Shown here piece by piece: positions 1-5,875 of a stretch of 5,875 bases of DNA. The DNA comes from Verrucomicrobiota bacterium (lineage in GTDB: Bacteria > Verrucomicrobiota > Verrucomicrobiia > Opitutales > UBA2995), in assembly GCA_027297085.1 (NCBI GenBank), contig JAPUIL010000076.1, positions 1-5,875 of the forward strand, given 5' to 3'. The first letter of the stretch is position 1, and the number at the start of each line of letters is the position of its first letter. The notes under the pieces were generated by a model. It was not told the DNA's origin, made no database searches, and worked only from the letters and a program-made list of their open reading frames with translations. The position numbers and the translations under genes were made by a program.

Positions 1-1301
1 AAGTACCGGCGATAGGAATCGTCCAACCGGCCAACCTGGTTACAGAACAATTTGAACTTTATCGGACGAGTGGAAGTCTGCACAGCATAGTAGATCTTGA
101 ACCGTATCTTTGTTATGAGCCTCGGAGGATTCTGATCCATATAACGCTTCAAAACACCGTTCAGCCGACCCGTCGGAATTTGCGTGAAGAGTTTTTTGTA
201 AATTGAGGCTGCTTCGGTCAGAACGTCATCTACTCGCAGGCCGGAAAGAGCAGATACAAATAAGATGGGCGCGTCGGGCAGGAAAAAGATCTCCTTCCTC
301 ACAGACTCTGCAAACTTTTTACGAAAATCATGAAGGTCCTTATAACCCGGCAAGCGGTACTGATCGAAAGATTCAACCGCGAGATCCCACTTGTTCACTA
401 AAACCACTATGCCTTTCCCCTTATTCAATATCTGTCCGGCAATCAATTTATCCTGTTTGGTGACGCCCTCCATGGCATCCAGTACCAGGAATACCACATC
501 GCTTCGGGCAATAGTTTCCTCTACCCGAACAGCGGAAAAATATTCGATGGGATCCACTATCTTGGTCTTTCGACGAAGTCCGGCGGTGTCGATGAGACAA
601 AACTCCAGAAGGTCGCCAGATTTGGATTCAAAGTCGAGATCCTGGCTCACAGCATCCCGAGTCGTTCCCGGGATATCGCTGACGATCATACGCTTTTCCT
701 GTAGCAGTGTATTGCATAAGGAAGACTTACCCACATTGGGACGGCCCACAAAAGAAATGCGAATTCGAGACTCCTCAGCCAGATCCGGTTCCGGTACTTT
801 ACCAAGAGTTTCTTCAATAAATGCCCTCAGCTCTTTGATACCACGTCGATGTTCAGCTGAGGAAAATAATATCCCCTTAAGCCCGAGTTTGGAAAATTCG
901 TGCATTTTGTAATCGTGCTCGGGAGCATCGATTTTGTTTACCACAACCCAGGCCGGTTTGCCACTAGAGCGTAAGTGCTCAGCTACTATTTGATCCAAAG
1001 GAGTAAGACCTTCTAATCCGTCCGTCACAAAGAGTACGATGTCGGCCGCCTGGATCGCAAAGTCCACTTGTTGCTCCGTAGCGGTCTGAATCAGAGCCGG
1101 AGTCATTTCAGGTTTTACCCCGATGCCTCCAGTATCCATCAAGGTATGGCCAGATTTGAGATCGTGGGATACGACATCCCGGGTTACTCCGGGCCGGTCA
1201 TGAACAATGGACAGCCGACGACCGACTAGAGCATTAAATAAACGGCTCTTGCCCACATTGGGACGCCCAACCAGGGCTACACTTTTCTGCGTGAATTCCA
1301 T
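1..1301 (-). CDS. der: Ribosome-assembly GTPase Der (EngA), 3' end beyond the window
   Basis: Der is a cytoplasmic GTPase with two tandem G domains and a C-terminal KH-like domain; it acts in maturation of the 50S ribosomal subunit. I translated the minus strand from ATG at 1301 and found an unbroken frame of 433 codons to the window edge. G domain 1 has the P-loop GRPNVGKS (residues 12-19), G2 threonine T40 in PGVTRD, G3 DTGG (56-59), G4 NKID (122-125) and G5 SSAEH (147-151). After an acidic linker, G domain 2 has GRPNVGKS (186-193), PGTTRD, DTAG (238-241), NKWD (303-306) and VSAL (349-352). The KH-like domain begins near residue 357 and is open at the edge, so probably only a few tens of residues are missing. 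All nucleotide-binding motifs are intact. The start is supported by AGGCGG eight bases upstream. It is probably the last or a late gene of the leftward block. Confidence 0.98.
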   Translation of the reverse strand, partial: MEFTQKSVALVGRPNVGKSRLFNALVGRRLSIVHDRPGVTRDVVSHDLKSGHTLMDTGGIGVKPEMTPALIQTATEQQVDFAIQAADIVLFVTDGLEGLTPLDQIVAEHLRSSGKPAWVVVNKIDAPEHDYKMHEFSKLGLKGILFSSAEHRRGIKELRAFIEETLGKVPEPDLAEESRIRISFVGRPNVGKSSLCNTLLQEKRMIVSDIPGTTRDAVSQDLDFESKSGDLLEFCLIDTAGLRRKTKIVDPIEYFSAVRVEETIARSDVVFLVLDAMEGVTKQDKLIAGQILNKGKGIVVLVNKWDLAVESFDQYRLPGYKDLHDFRKKFAESVRKEIFFLPDAPILFVSALSGLRVDDVLTEAASIYKKLFTQIPTGRLNGVLKRYMDQNPPRLITKIRFKIYYAVQTSTRPIKFKLFCNQVGRLDDSYRRY

Positions 1302-1309
1302 GAAAAAAG

Positions 1310-1315
1310 CCGCCT
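1310..1315 (-). promoter_or_regulatory. Ribosome binding site of der
   Basis: On the minus strand AGGCGG lies 8 bases before the ATG at 1301 and differs from AGGAGG at one base. It is the best Shine-Dalgarno match among the gene starts in this window, and it fixes the der start. It also means that der can be initiated independently of the small gene upstream. Confidence 0.7.
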
Positions 1316-1345
1316 GTGTTAACAACTCACCAGCAATAAACCAAC

Positions 1346-1360
1346 CTAAAATGATTTTAG
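1346..1360. repeat. Short A+T-rich inverted repeat over the small ORF stop codon
   Basis: CTAAAA and TTTTAG form a perfect 6-base inverted repeat around a 3-base loop, and the TAG stop of the small ORF is one end of it. The stem is A+T-rich and has no T-tract suited to a minus-strand terminator, so it is unlikely to stop transcription into der. It may be chance. Confidence 0.3.
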
Positions 1361-1564
1361 TTTAAAATACTCAAACTCCCAGATACCGAAATACTCAATT
1401 TCTGTGGTTTCTCCGAATCGCTCAAAAACAGGCTGCATCGTCAGCACAATCACATCGAATCCACGCACCAGAAGATCTCTAAAGTTGGCAGAATCCCACA
1501 CAAGCGCGTGCTCTCTACGGTCAGTCACCTCTTGAATCTTCTTCCACCCATTCCGGGTTATCAA
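1346..1564 (-). CDS. Small hypothetical protein (72 aa), TTG start overlapping the aminotransferase stop
   Basis: I do not recognise this protein. The frame fills nearly the whole gap between the aminotransferase and der. The TTG at 1564 shares bases with the aminotransferase TGA (TTGA, 4-base overlap), and the frame ends in TAG 44 bases before der. An in-frame TAA five codons upstream of the TTG leaves little room for another start; a GTG at codon 13 is a weaker alternative. No Shine-Dalgarno precedes the TTG, so translation would depend on coupling to the upstream gene. The product has no signal peptide and no clear membrane segment. It has a hydrophobic strand-like stretch (FDVIVLTM, residues 36-43) and an aromatic-rich tail (EYFGIWEFEYF, residues 57-67), which suggests a small folded soluble protein rather than chance translation. 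The overlap geometry and the fit to the gap support it; the rare start codon and lack of a known family keep confidence moderate. Confidence 0.45.
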   Translation of the reverse strand: MITRNGWKKIQEVTDRREHALVWDSANFRDLLVRGFDVIVLTMQPVFERFGETTEIEYFGIWEFEYFKLKSF

Positions 1565-2736
1565 AGGCTCTGGACGAACTTATCGATCAGGTCGGTTGCT
1601 TGGAGCAGATTCTCGTAGCTTGTGGAATAACTACAGCGGATAAAGCCCTCGCCGCTTTCTCCAAACGCCGTACCAGGAACAGCAGCCACGCGTTGTTCTT
1701 CAAACAATCGAAGGGAAAAGGATTTCGAATCCAGACCCGTCGATTTGATGGACGGGAAGGCATAAAAAGTGCCGTTGGACAAGTGGCAGGCCAGTCCCGA
1801 GGCATTCAACTTTCGCACAATCAGATCCCGCCTGCGCTGATACTGTTCTTTCATCCGGGCTACCGAATCAGCCCCGTTTTCCAGAGCCTCAAAGGCCGCC
1901 TCCTGACTCAGAATAGGAGCACACAGCATACTGTACTGGTGCACTTTCATCATCGCTTCCGTCAGCTCGGGATTGGCGCAGGCAAATCCGATGCGGAATC
2001 CTGTCATGGCGAAGGCCTTGGAACAACCATGCAACAGAATCGTCCGGTCGCGCATACCTGGAAGGCTGGCGATGGAGGTATGTTTTCCCTCGAAGGTCAA
2101 TTCGGCGTATATTTCATCGCTTAAAACCAGCACGTCCTTCTCCTGAGCAAATCTGGCTATTTCCAACAGCTGCTCGCGTGTCATAGTTCCCCCGGTTGGA
2201 TTGGTGGGGAAATTGAGTACCAGCACCTTTACGCCTGGCTCCCAATATTCCCACAGACGCTTCGGGTTAAGGGCAAATTTGTCTTCCTCGGAGGTAGGTA
2301 CTTTAACTCCCACTCCATGGGTCATCAAAATCGTAGGATGATAAGACACGTAACAGGGTTCGTGATACATCACCTTGTCGCCGGGATTGATCGTCGCACG
2401 CAGAGCAATGTCCAAAGCCTCCGATACGCCGACAGCGATCAGGATTTCTTTGGTGGGATCGTACTCCACCTCAAACTCCTTCCGCATGTACTTGGAAACA
2501 GATTTACGGAGTTTGAGAAGCCCCAGATTCGAGGTATAACCGGTTTTGCCTTTTTCCAACGCGTAAATTGCCGCCTCCCTTATATGCCAGGGTGTAACGA
2601 AGTCCGGTTCTCCGATTCCGAGTGAGATCACATCATCCGCCCCTTGCACCAACTCAAAAAATTCGCGAATGCCGGACCTTGGCATATCGCGAACATGATG
2701 GGCGACAAAGGAGGTTTGTTCTTTGATCGTGTTCAC
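1561..2736 (-). CDS. alaT: Class I/II PLP-dependent aminotransferase, AlaT/YugH-like
   Basis: This is a cytoplasmic fold-type I aminotransferase that moves an amino group between an amino acid and a 2-oxo acid using pyridoxal phosphate. The 391-residue length is normal for subgroup I. Visible landmarks are the N-terminal substrate-side motif SLGIGEPDF (38-46), Y67 in GYTSN, NPTG (179-182, N179 contacts the cofactor), SDEIY (206-210, D207 pairs with the pyridine nitrogen), the Schiff-base lysine K240 in GCSKAFAMTG, R248 in FRIGF, and the carboxylate-binding R367 in GFIRCSYS. The stretches around DFVTPWHIREA, HTSIASLPGM and CYVSYHP recall the Bacillus YugH/AlaT family, hence alanine transamination is the likely role; aspartate or aromatic substrates cannot be excluded. 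The GTG start at 2736 overlaps the regulator stop (GTGA), and AAGG lies 7 bases upstream. Pairing with an Lrp-type gene fits an alaR-alaT unit. The symbol is by resemblance only. Confidence 0.93.
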   Translation of the reverse strand: MNTIKEQTSFVAHHVRDMPRSGIREFFELVQGADDVISLGIGEPDFVTPWHIREAAIYALEKGKTGYTSNLGLLKLRKSVSKYMRKEFEVEYDPTKEILIAVGVSEALDIALRATINPGDKVMYHEPCYVSYHPTILMTHGVGVKVPTSEEDKFALNPKRLWEYWEPGVKVLVLNFPTNPTGGTMTREQLLEIARFAQEKDVLVLSDEIYAELTFEGKHTSIASLPGMRDRTILLHGCSKAFAMTGFRIGFACANPELTEAMMKVHQYSMLCAPILSQEAAFEALENGADSVARMKEQYQRRRDLIVRKLNASGLACHLSNGTFYAFPSIKSTGLDSKSFSLRLFEEQRVAAVPGTAFGESGEGFIRCSYSTSYENLLQATDLIDKFVQSL

Positions 2737-3215
2737 GGGCTTACCTTGGGTTTATCAGAATCGTCCACCACCCCCGGCAGCAAGTAGCCCTGCTCTTTGT
2801 AGGCGCGGAGTAAAAAATGGGTTGCGGTGGAAAGCACCCCTTCGATAGTCGCCAACCGCTCTGAGATAAAGCCAGCTACTGCGTGAAGCTGACGACCTTT
2901 TACTACTACAAGAAGATCGTATCCACCAGACATCAAGTAACAGCTTTCCACTTCGTCGAAACGGCTGATGCGCTCCGCAAGTTTATCAAATCCACCTTCG
3001 CGCTCGGGTTTGATTTTAACCTCGATCACCGCGCGAACCACGGCGTCCACCTCAGCAGAAGGATTTAATACCGGCCGCCAACCAAGCAGTATGTTTTCTT
3101 TCTTCAGCTCCTGAAGCTGGGACTCAACTTCCTCTTCAGAATAATTCAACACCTCGGCCATTTGCCGGGTGGTAAGCGATTCCCCTTCAACGAGTAACTG
3201 TAAGACCTTTTCCAT
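2733..3215 (-). CDS. alaR: Lrp/AsnC-family transcriptional regulator, AlaR/YugG-like
   Basis: This 160-residue protein has the Lrp/AsnC layout. A winged helix-turn-helix occupies about residues 1-50, with recognition region TTRQMAEVLNYSEEEVESQL, and a RAM ligand-binding and oligomerisation domain spans about 60-140. Diagnostic RAM features are RAVIEVKI (61-68), the segment VESCYLMSGGYDLLVVV (89-105), whose glycines and YDL are typical of effector-binding Lrp proteins, and the closing strand VLSTATHFLL. The family binds amino acids and controls their metabolism, often including its own gene. Direct 4-base overlap with the downstream aminotransferase suggests that gene is its target and that both are cotranslated. 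The N-terminal HTH starts tightly, without the usual extra residues before the first helix, but a start at ATG 3215 is the only sensible one seen. The only upstream AGGG is 12 bases away, so its ribosome binding site is weak. The alaR name rests on resemblance to Bacillus YugG. Confidence 0.92.
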   Translation of the reverse strand: MEKVLQLLVEGESLTTRQMAEVLNYSEEEVESQLQELKKENILLGWRPVLNPSAEVDAVVRAVIEVKIKPEREGGFDKLAERISRFDEVESCYLMSGGYDLLVVVKGRQLHAVAGFISERLATIEGVLSTATHFLLRAYKEQGYLLPGVVDDSDKPKVSP

Positions 3216-3336
3216 AGAAGCCGCAGACCCTAGAGTATTTAATTTCTGAGTGCACGATTATTTTCAACCAGCATCCAGAAAAGAAGAACAGATATCGATT
3301 CAACGCTCCTTACACTAAAAATGAGAAAGCACCCCC
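3216..3336. other. Intergenic region between ctpA and the regulator gene
   Basis: This 121-base spacer carries no ORF. I see no G+C-rich hairpin with a T-tract after the ctpA stop, so readthrough from ctpA into the regulator gene is possible. It is the natural place for a separate regulator-aminotransferase promoter and for an Lrp-type operator. A GTGCAC palindrome lies at 3250-3255 between the weak promoter-like hexamers. Confidence 0.5.
3237..3267 (-). promoter_or_regulatory. Weak candidate promoter for the regulator-aminotransferase unit
   Basis: On the minus strand TTGAAA (3267-3262, 5 of 6 matches to TTGACA) is followed after 19 bases by TTAAAT (3242-3237, 4 of 6 matches to TATAAT). This would start transcription roughly 15 bases before the regulator ATG. 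The spacing is long and the hexamers are imperfect, so this is only a candidate. Confidence 0.22.
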
Positions 3337-4596
3337 TTACAAGAGTGAGCGCTCCCTGACGACTTCCAAAGCCACCTCCAACTGTTTGTCCTCAATGGGC
3401 TCAAACCCATATTTATCGGTAAAACCATCTTTCCCCAGCGCACTCAGATACCGCCGTTGCAACATAAGTTTCCGCAATTCCTCATCGGTCAGGGGAACCA
3501 CCACGTCCGGTTGGATTCCATTCTTGTGGATCACACGTCCGCCGGGAGTAAAGAACATCGCCGTTGTCAGGCGCATGGCGTCGCCGCTCCGGTATTGGAA
3601 AATCGTTTGCACAGATCCTTTTCCGAACGTTCTGGTCCCAACCAAACGGGCACGATGGATATCCTGCAGAGCACCAGCTACAATTTCAGAAGCGCTGGCG
3701 CTACCTCCATTAACCAGAACTACGATCGAATAATCCACATCTCTCAGGGGAGTCCGCGCAGGATACAGTTTATCGTGCGACGAATCTTTGCCCTTGGTGT
3801 ACACCACTGTTTCCCCTTTATCAAAAAACTCGCCCGCAATATCCACGGCCGCGGACAACACTCCACCGGGATTATTTCTCAGATCCAGAATCAATCCACG
3901 TAAGTCCTGTTGCTCCAAACTTTCTAATGCGACTTCGAACTCACCATAGGTCTTCGTCCCAAATTGAGTGATTCGAATGTAACCAATGCCCGGTTCAATC
4001 ATGGCAACACCGCGCACACTATCCACCTTAATCACCTGGCGAATGACTTCCATGTCCAACTCCGTTTTCGAGGATGGTCTGAACACGGAGAAAGCTATTT
4101 TGCTGCCAGCCGGTCCTCGCAGCTTTTCAATAATTTCTCGATACCGTATGCCTGCCACAGATTTCCCGTTCACACGAATAATTTGATCCCCCGGCAACAG
4201 TCCCACTAACTCACCCGGGCTGTCCGCAAACGGCGAAACGATGGTCACCCGTTCATCGACCCATTCTACTTCAACTCCTATTCCTCCATACCTTTGCTCC
4301 GTTTCGATTTCGAACTCTTCCGCTTCTTTGCGAGGAAGGTACTCCGAGTTCTCATCCAGCGACCGAAGCATGTGTTCGATAGCATCCCCTGTCAGCTGTT
4401 GCGTATTCAAACTATCGGCCTGAACAAAATGGTCCGTTACCAACCGAAGAGTTTCAGCAAATTGACGAGTCTCGCTTCGATGTCGTGGAGAAAACCACTC
4501 ACCTAAGATTTCTCCTAACGGAGAGAACGCCGCAACCGGGATTAAACCCGCAAAGAACACCAGTACAATAATTCCTCGTCTCATAACTTGATTCAC
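3337..4596 (-). CDS. ctpA: C-terminal processing protease, S41 family with PDZ domain
   Basis: This is a periplasmic or membrane-anchored serine protease that trims or degrades envelope proteins from their C-termini. At 419 residues it is of CtpA/CtpB size, much shorter than Prc/Tsp. A short positive N-terminus (MRR) and a hydrophobic stretch to about residue 23 (VAA possible cleavage) form a signal peptide or anchor. The N-terminal helical part ends in SLDENSEYLPRKEAEEF (79-95), a variant of the usual LDPHSxYL. The PDZ domain covers about 103-185 (GGIGVEVEWV, LLPGDQIIRVNGKSV). The S41 core has RGLILDLRNNPGG (233-245), GSASASE with nucleophile S301, and TFGKGSVQ with catalytic lysine K326 and Q330, so it should be active. 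The GTG at 4596 gives the longest frame; ATG at codon 5 (4584) places the start at the signal peptide and is equally credible. It is divergent from the MidA-like gene and first in the leftward block. Confidence 0.95.
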   Translation of the reverse strand: MNQVMRRGIIVLVFFAGLIPVAAFSPLGEILGEWFSPRHRSETRQFAETLRLVTDHFVQADSLNTQQLTGDAIEHMLRSLDENSEYLPRKEAEEFEIETEQRYGGIGVEVEWVDERVTIVSPFADSPGELVGLLPGDQIIRVNGKSVAGIRYREIIEKLRGPAGSKIAFSVFRPSSKTELDMEVIRQVIKVDSVRGVAMIEPGIGYIRITQFGTKTYGEFEVALESLEQQDLRGLILDLRNNPGGVLSAAVDIAGEFFDKGETVVYTKGKDSSHDKLYPARTPLRDVDYSIVVLVNGGSASASEIVAGALQDIHRARLVGTRTFGKGSVQTIFQYRSGDAMRLTTAMFFTPGGRVIHKNGIQPDVVVPLTDEELRKLMLQRRYLSALGKDGFTDKYGFEPIEDKQLEVALEVVRERSLL

Positions 4597-4654
4597 TTTT
4601 TAAAGTAGACCCCTTAGTTCCAGAATATTTCCCAAGTTTTTCAAGCCTTTCAAG
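4597..4654. other. Divergent intergenic region between ctpA and the MidA-like gene
   Basis: Only 58 bases separate the two divergent starts. The right half holds two imperfect 9-base direct repeats, TTTTTCAAG (4637-4645) and CCTTTCAAG (4646-4654), abutting the MidA-like ATG. A minus-strand promoter can be drawn here. For the rightward gene I see neither a convincing promoter nor a Shine-Dalgarno sequence. Confidence 0.6.
4624..4653 (-). promoter_or_regulatory. Candidate sigma-70-type promoter of ctpA
   Basis: On the minus strand TTGAAA (4653-4648, 5 of 6 to the -35 consensus) is followed after 18 bases by AATATT (4629-4624, 4 of 6 to TATAAT). Transcription would begin near 4617, just before AAGGGG (4615-4610), a possible but rather distant ribosome binding element for the GTG at 4596. 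Confidence 0.35.
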
Positions 4655-5692
4655 ATGAACGAAGCCCAAGAGCATCCGGACTCTGTAAAATTAATTCAGA
4701 AACTGCGACAATCCAGTGGTCAGTCCGGGCAATTGAATTATAGAGATTTCAGCCGAATTGCCCTCTACGATCCGGAATTTGGCTACTACCGAAAAAATAC
4801 CACCCGCGTAGGTCGAAGTGATCAGGCCGACTTTTATACCTCTCAAAGCCTGGGCCCTATTTTCGGAGCTCTGGTCACCGATGCCATCAGCCAAATTCTC
4901 GAAACCCACGTGGAGAAATCCGTAGCACTAAAAGACTGGACCCTGGTAGAAGTAGGTTACGAGTCAGAGACAGGCTGGTGGACGGAATCAGAATGTCCTT
5001 TCGCTAAAGTTGTGCGCATAGGACCGAGCGATGAGCCGGACTTTTCCGGTCGTTGCGTAGTCTTTTCCAATGAACTTTTCGATGCCCAACCATTTCATCG
5101 TATTGTCTATCTGGATAGTGAATGGAGAGAACTTGGGGTAGATGTAGCCGGTGAGGAGTTGCGGGAAGTTTTTCTGACGGAACTGTCATCCGAGGTAAAG
5201 GAATTTCAGTCTCATTTGCCACTCGGTACGGAAGAAGGCTACCAGCTCGACCTGCCGCTAGGTACACGCCCCCTGTTGAAACAACTCACCGGCTCCCGGT
5301 GGTCCGGACTCTTCTTGGCCCTGGACTACGGTAAATCATGGGATCAGCTCTCTCACGATTTTCCGCAGGGAACTGCACGTGCATATTTTAAACACAAACA
5401 ATCACCCAACCTAATCGACCAACCTGGAATGCAAGACCTCACCTGCCATATTTGTTGGGACTGGCTGCAAGAAGGTCTCGATGAAGTTGGATTTGAATCT
5501 ATCACTCTGGAGAGCCAGGAAGCCTTTTTTGTAAAACATGCGGGCAGTTGTATACAGAAGATCGTAACCGCAAACGCTGGCCAGTTTGACCCATTGCGAC
5601 AAAGTCTGATGCAACTCATTCATCCAGCCACCATGGGTCAACAATTCCAAGTACTCTGGGGCTACCGACCGGAAAGTTATCTCGTAGATTAA
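4655..5692 (+). CDS. MidA/NDUFAF7-family (COG1565, DUF185) SAM-dependent methyltransferase-like protein with degenerate SAM motif
   Basis: The family includes mitochondrial MidA/NDUFAF7, an arginine methyltransferase for complex I assembly; bacterial members are mostly of unknown target. Family landmarks in order are LNYRDFSRIALYDPEFGYY (27-45), DFYTSQSLGPIFGALV (59-74, usually DFxTSPExSPxFGxxxA), SNELFDAQPFHRI (138-150, usually ANExxDAxPVxRF), LDYGKSW (223-229), GTARAYFKH (239-247) and PGMQDLTCHICWDWL (257-271, usually QDITAHVDF). This makes the assignment secure. The glycine loop normally read as EhGxGxG is EVGYESETG here (99-107), and only about 38 residues separate it from SNE, where usual members have more and a second SAM-binding strand. 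SAM binding may therefore be reduced or lost. At 345 residues it is near normal but slightly short. The ATG at 4655 lies 12 bases after an in-frame stop region with no clear Shine-Dalgarno. It is soluble, without a signal peptide. Confidence 0.85.
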   Translation: MNEAQEHPDSVKLIQKLRQSSGQSGQLNYRDFSRIALYDPEFGYYRKNTTRVGRSDQADFYTSQSLGPIFGALVTDAISQILETHVEKSVALKDWTLVEVGYESETGWWTESECPFAKVVRIGPSDEPDFSGRCVVFSNELFDAQPFHRIVYLDSEWRELGVDVAGEELREVFLTELSSEVKEFQSHLPLGTEEGYQLDLPLGTRPLLKQLTGSRWSGLFLALDYGKSWDQLSHDFPQGTARAYFKHKQSPNLIDQPGMQDLTCHICWDWLQEGLDEVGFESITLESQEAFFVKHAGSCIQKIVTANAGQFDPLRQSLMQLIHPATMGQQFQVLWGYRPESYLVD

Positions 5693-5771
5693 CATCAACC
5701 CCACGCATTTGAGATGCAATTTGCAAAAGCTGCATACCGGTTTCAGTGACTCTGGAACAAATTAGAAAACA

Positions 5772-5800
5772 AAAAAGGCCGCCGGGTAGGCGACCTTTTT
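5772..5800. terminator. Bidirectional intrinsic terminator
   Basis: Two 12-base arms, AAAAAGGCCGCC (5772-5783) and GGCGACCTTTTT (5789-5800), flank a 5-base loop. On the minus strand all 12 positions pair, one as a G-U wobble, followed by TTTTTT-G-TTTT. On the plus strand there is one C-A mismatch, followed by only the five T of the arm. It can therefore end the MidA-like transcript (stop 80 bases upstream), but it is stronger for a minus-strand transcript arriving from the right. Confidence 0.85.
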
Positions 5801-5840
5801 AATCCTAATCTAGTGTTAATCAAATGGGCGACATTCCGGA

Positions 5841-5873
5841 TCAAGAAATGCGCTTGCCGCTCACATTGAAACG
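5841..5873 (-). CDS. Possible C-terminal end of a minus-strand gene running off the right edge
   Basis: Read on the minus strand from the right edge, one frame gives RFNVSGKRIS followed by TGA at 5843-5841. Ten codons are too few to identify a family or to prove coding. The support is positional: a terminator that is better formed on the minus strand lies 40 bases downstream, as expected for the end of a leftward gene convergent with the MidA-like gene. The same bases could instead hold a plus-strand start at ATG 5824, which has no ribosome binding site. Confidence 0.3.
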   Translation of the reverse strand, partial: RFNVSGKRIS

Positions 5874-5875
5874 AG

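Noticed and set aside
186..193. Duplicated P-loop coding sequence in der suggesting a repeat
   Set aside because: The two GRPNVGKS stretches (protein residues 12-19 and 186-193) are the normal tandem G domains of Der, not a recent duplication. The coordinates given here are residues.
391..912. Plus-strand open frame of 173 codons
   Set aside because: It is antisense to the second G domain of der, which has every conserved motif. The frame is serine- and arginine-rich with no domain signs, as expected of a shadow.
1600..2124. Plus-strand open frame of 174 codons
   Set aside because: It lies opposite the conserved PLP-binding half of the aminotransferase, and its product shows no recognisable motif.
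3457..3903. Plus-strand open frame of 148 codons
   Set aside because: It lies opposite the catalytic core of the S41 protease and is histidine- and arginine-rich, without domain features.
5411..5719. Minus-strand open frame of 102 codons running through the end of the MidA-like gene
   Set aside because: It overlaps conserved family motifs on the plus strand and has no supporting start site or homology that I recognise. The terminator at 5772-5800 also precedes it on that strand.
5714..5735. Nested palindromes ATGCA/TGCAT around TTTGCAAA after the MidA-like gene
   Set aside because: The arms are 5 and 8 bases, are not concentric and carry no T-tract. They are likely chance in an A+T-rich spacer.
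5824..5875. Plus-strand ATG with an open frame to the right edge (MGDIPDQEMRLPLTLKR)
   Set aside because: It has no Shine-Dalgarno or promoter, and the terminator orientation favours a minus-strand gene end here. It cannot be excluded without the flanking sequence.

Overview
The window is an ordinary bacterial housekeeping segment, with no mobile element, CRISPR array, phage or toxin-antitoxin signature visible. Base composition looks close to half G+C. GTG and TTG starts, 4-base gene overlaps and mostly weak ribosome binding sites are present. The gene content and protein flavour are compatible with Verrucomicrobiota (Opitutae-like), but that is only a low-confidence guess from memory of related proteins.

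Layout: a leftward (minus-strand) block runs from about 4600 to the left edge. It encodes, in order of transcription, a PDZ-containing C-terminal processing protease (CtpA/S41), an Lrp/AsnC-type regulator, a class I/II PLP aminotransferase of the AlaT/YugH type, an unrecognised 72-codon ORF, and the ribosome-assembly GTPase Der, which is cut by the left edge. Regulator and aminotransferase overlap by 4 bases (GTGA). The aminotransferase and the small ORF also overlap by 4 bases (TTGA). Der starts 44 bases after the small ORF, with a near-canonical ribosome binding site. The regulator-aminotransferase pair resembles the alaR-alaT unit of Bacillus, so it is probably a self-regulated alanine or related amino-acid transamination unit.

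To the right, a MidA/NDUFAF7-like (COG1565, DUF185) gene is transcribed rightward from a 58-base divergent intergenic region. Its outer motifs are well preserved, but the SAM-binding loop is badly degenerate and the segment after it is short. This is the most interesting observation in the window. After it comes a strong hairpin with T-tracts on both sides, which suits a bidirectional terminator between convergent genes. The last bases may hold the final ten codons of a minus-strand gene.

I found no convincing new multi-gene system. The points worth a second look are the probably SAM-binding-defective MidA paralogue and the small translationally coupled ORF upstream of der.
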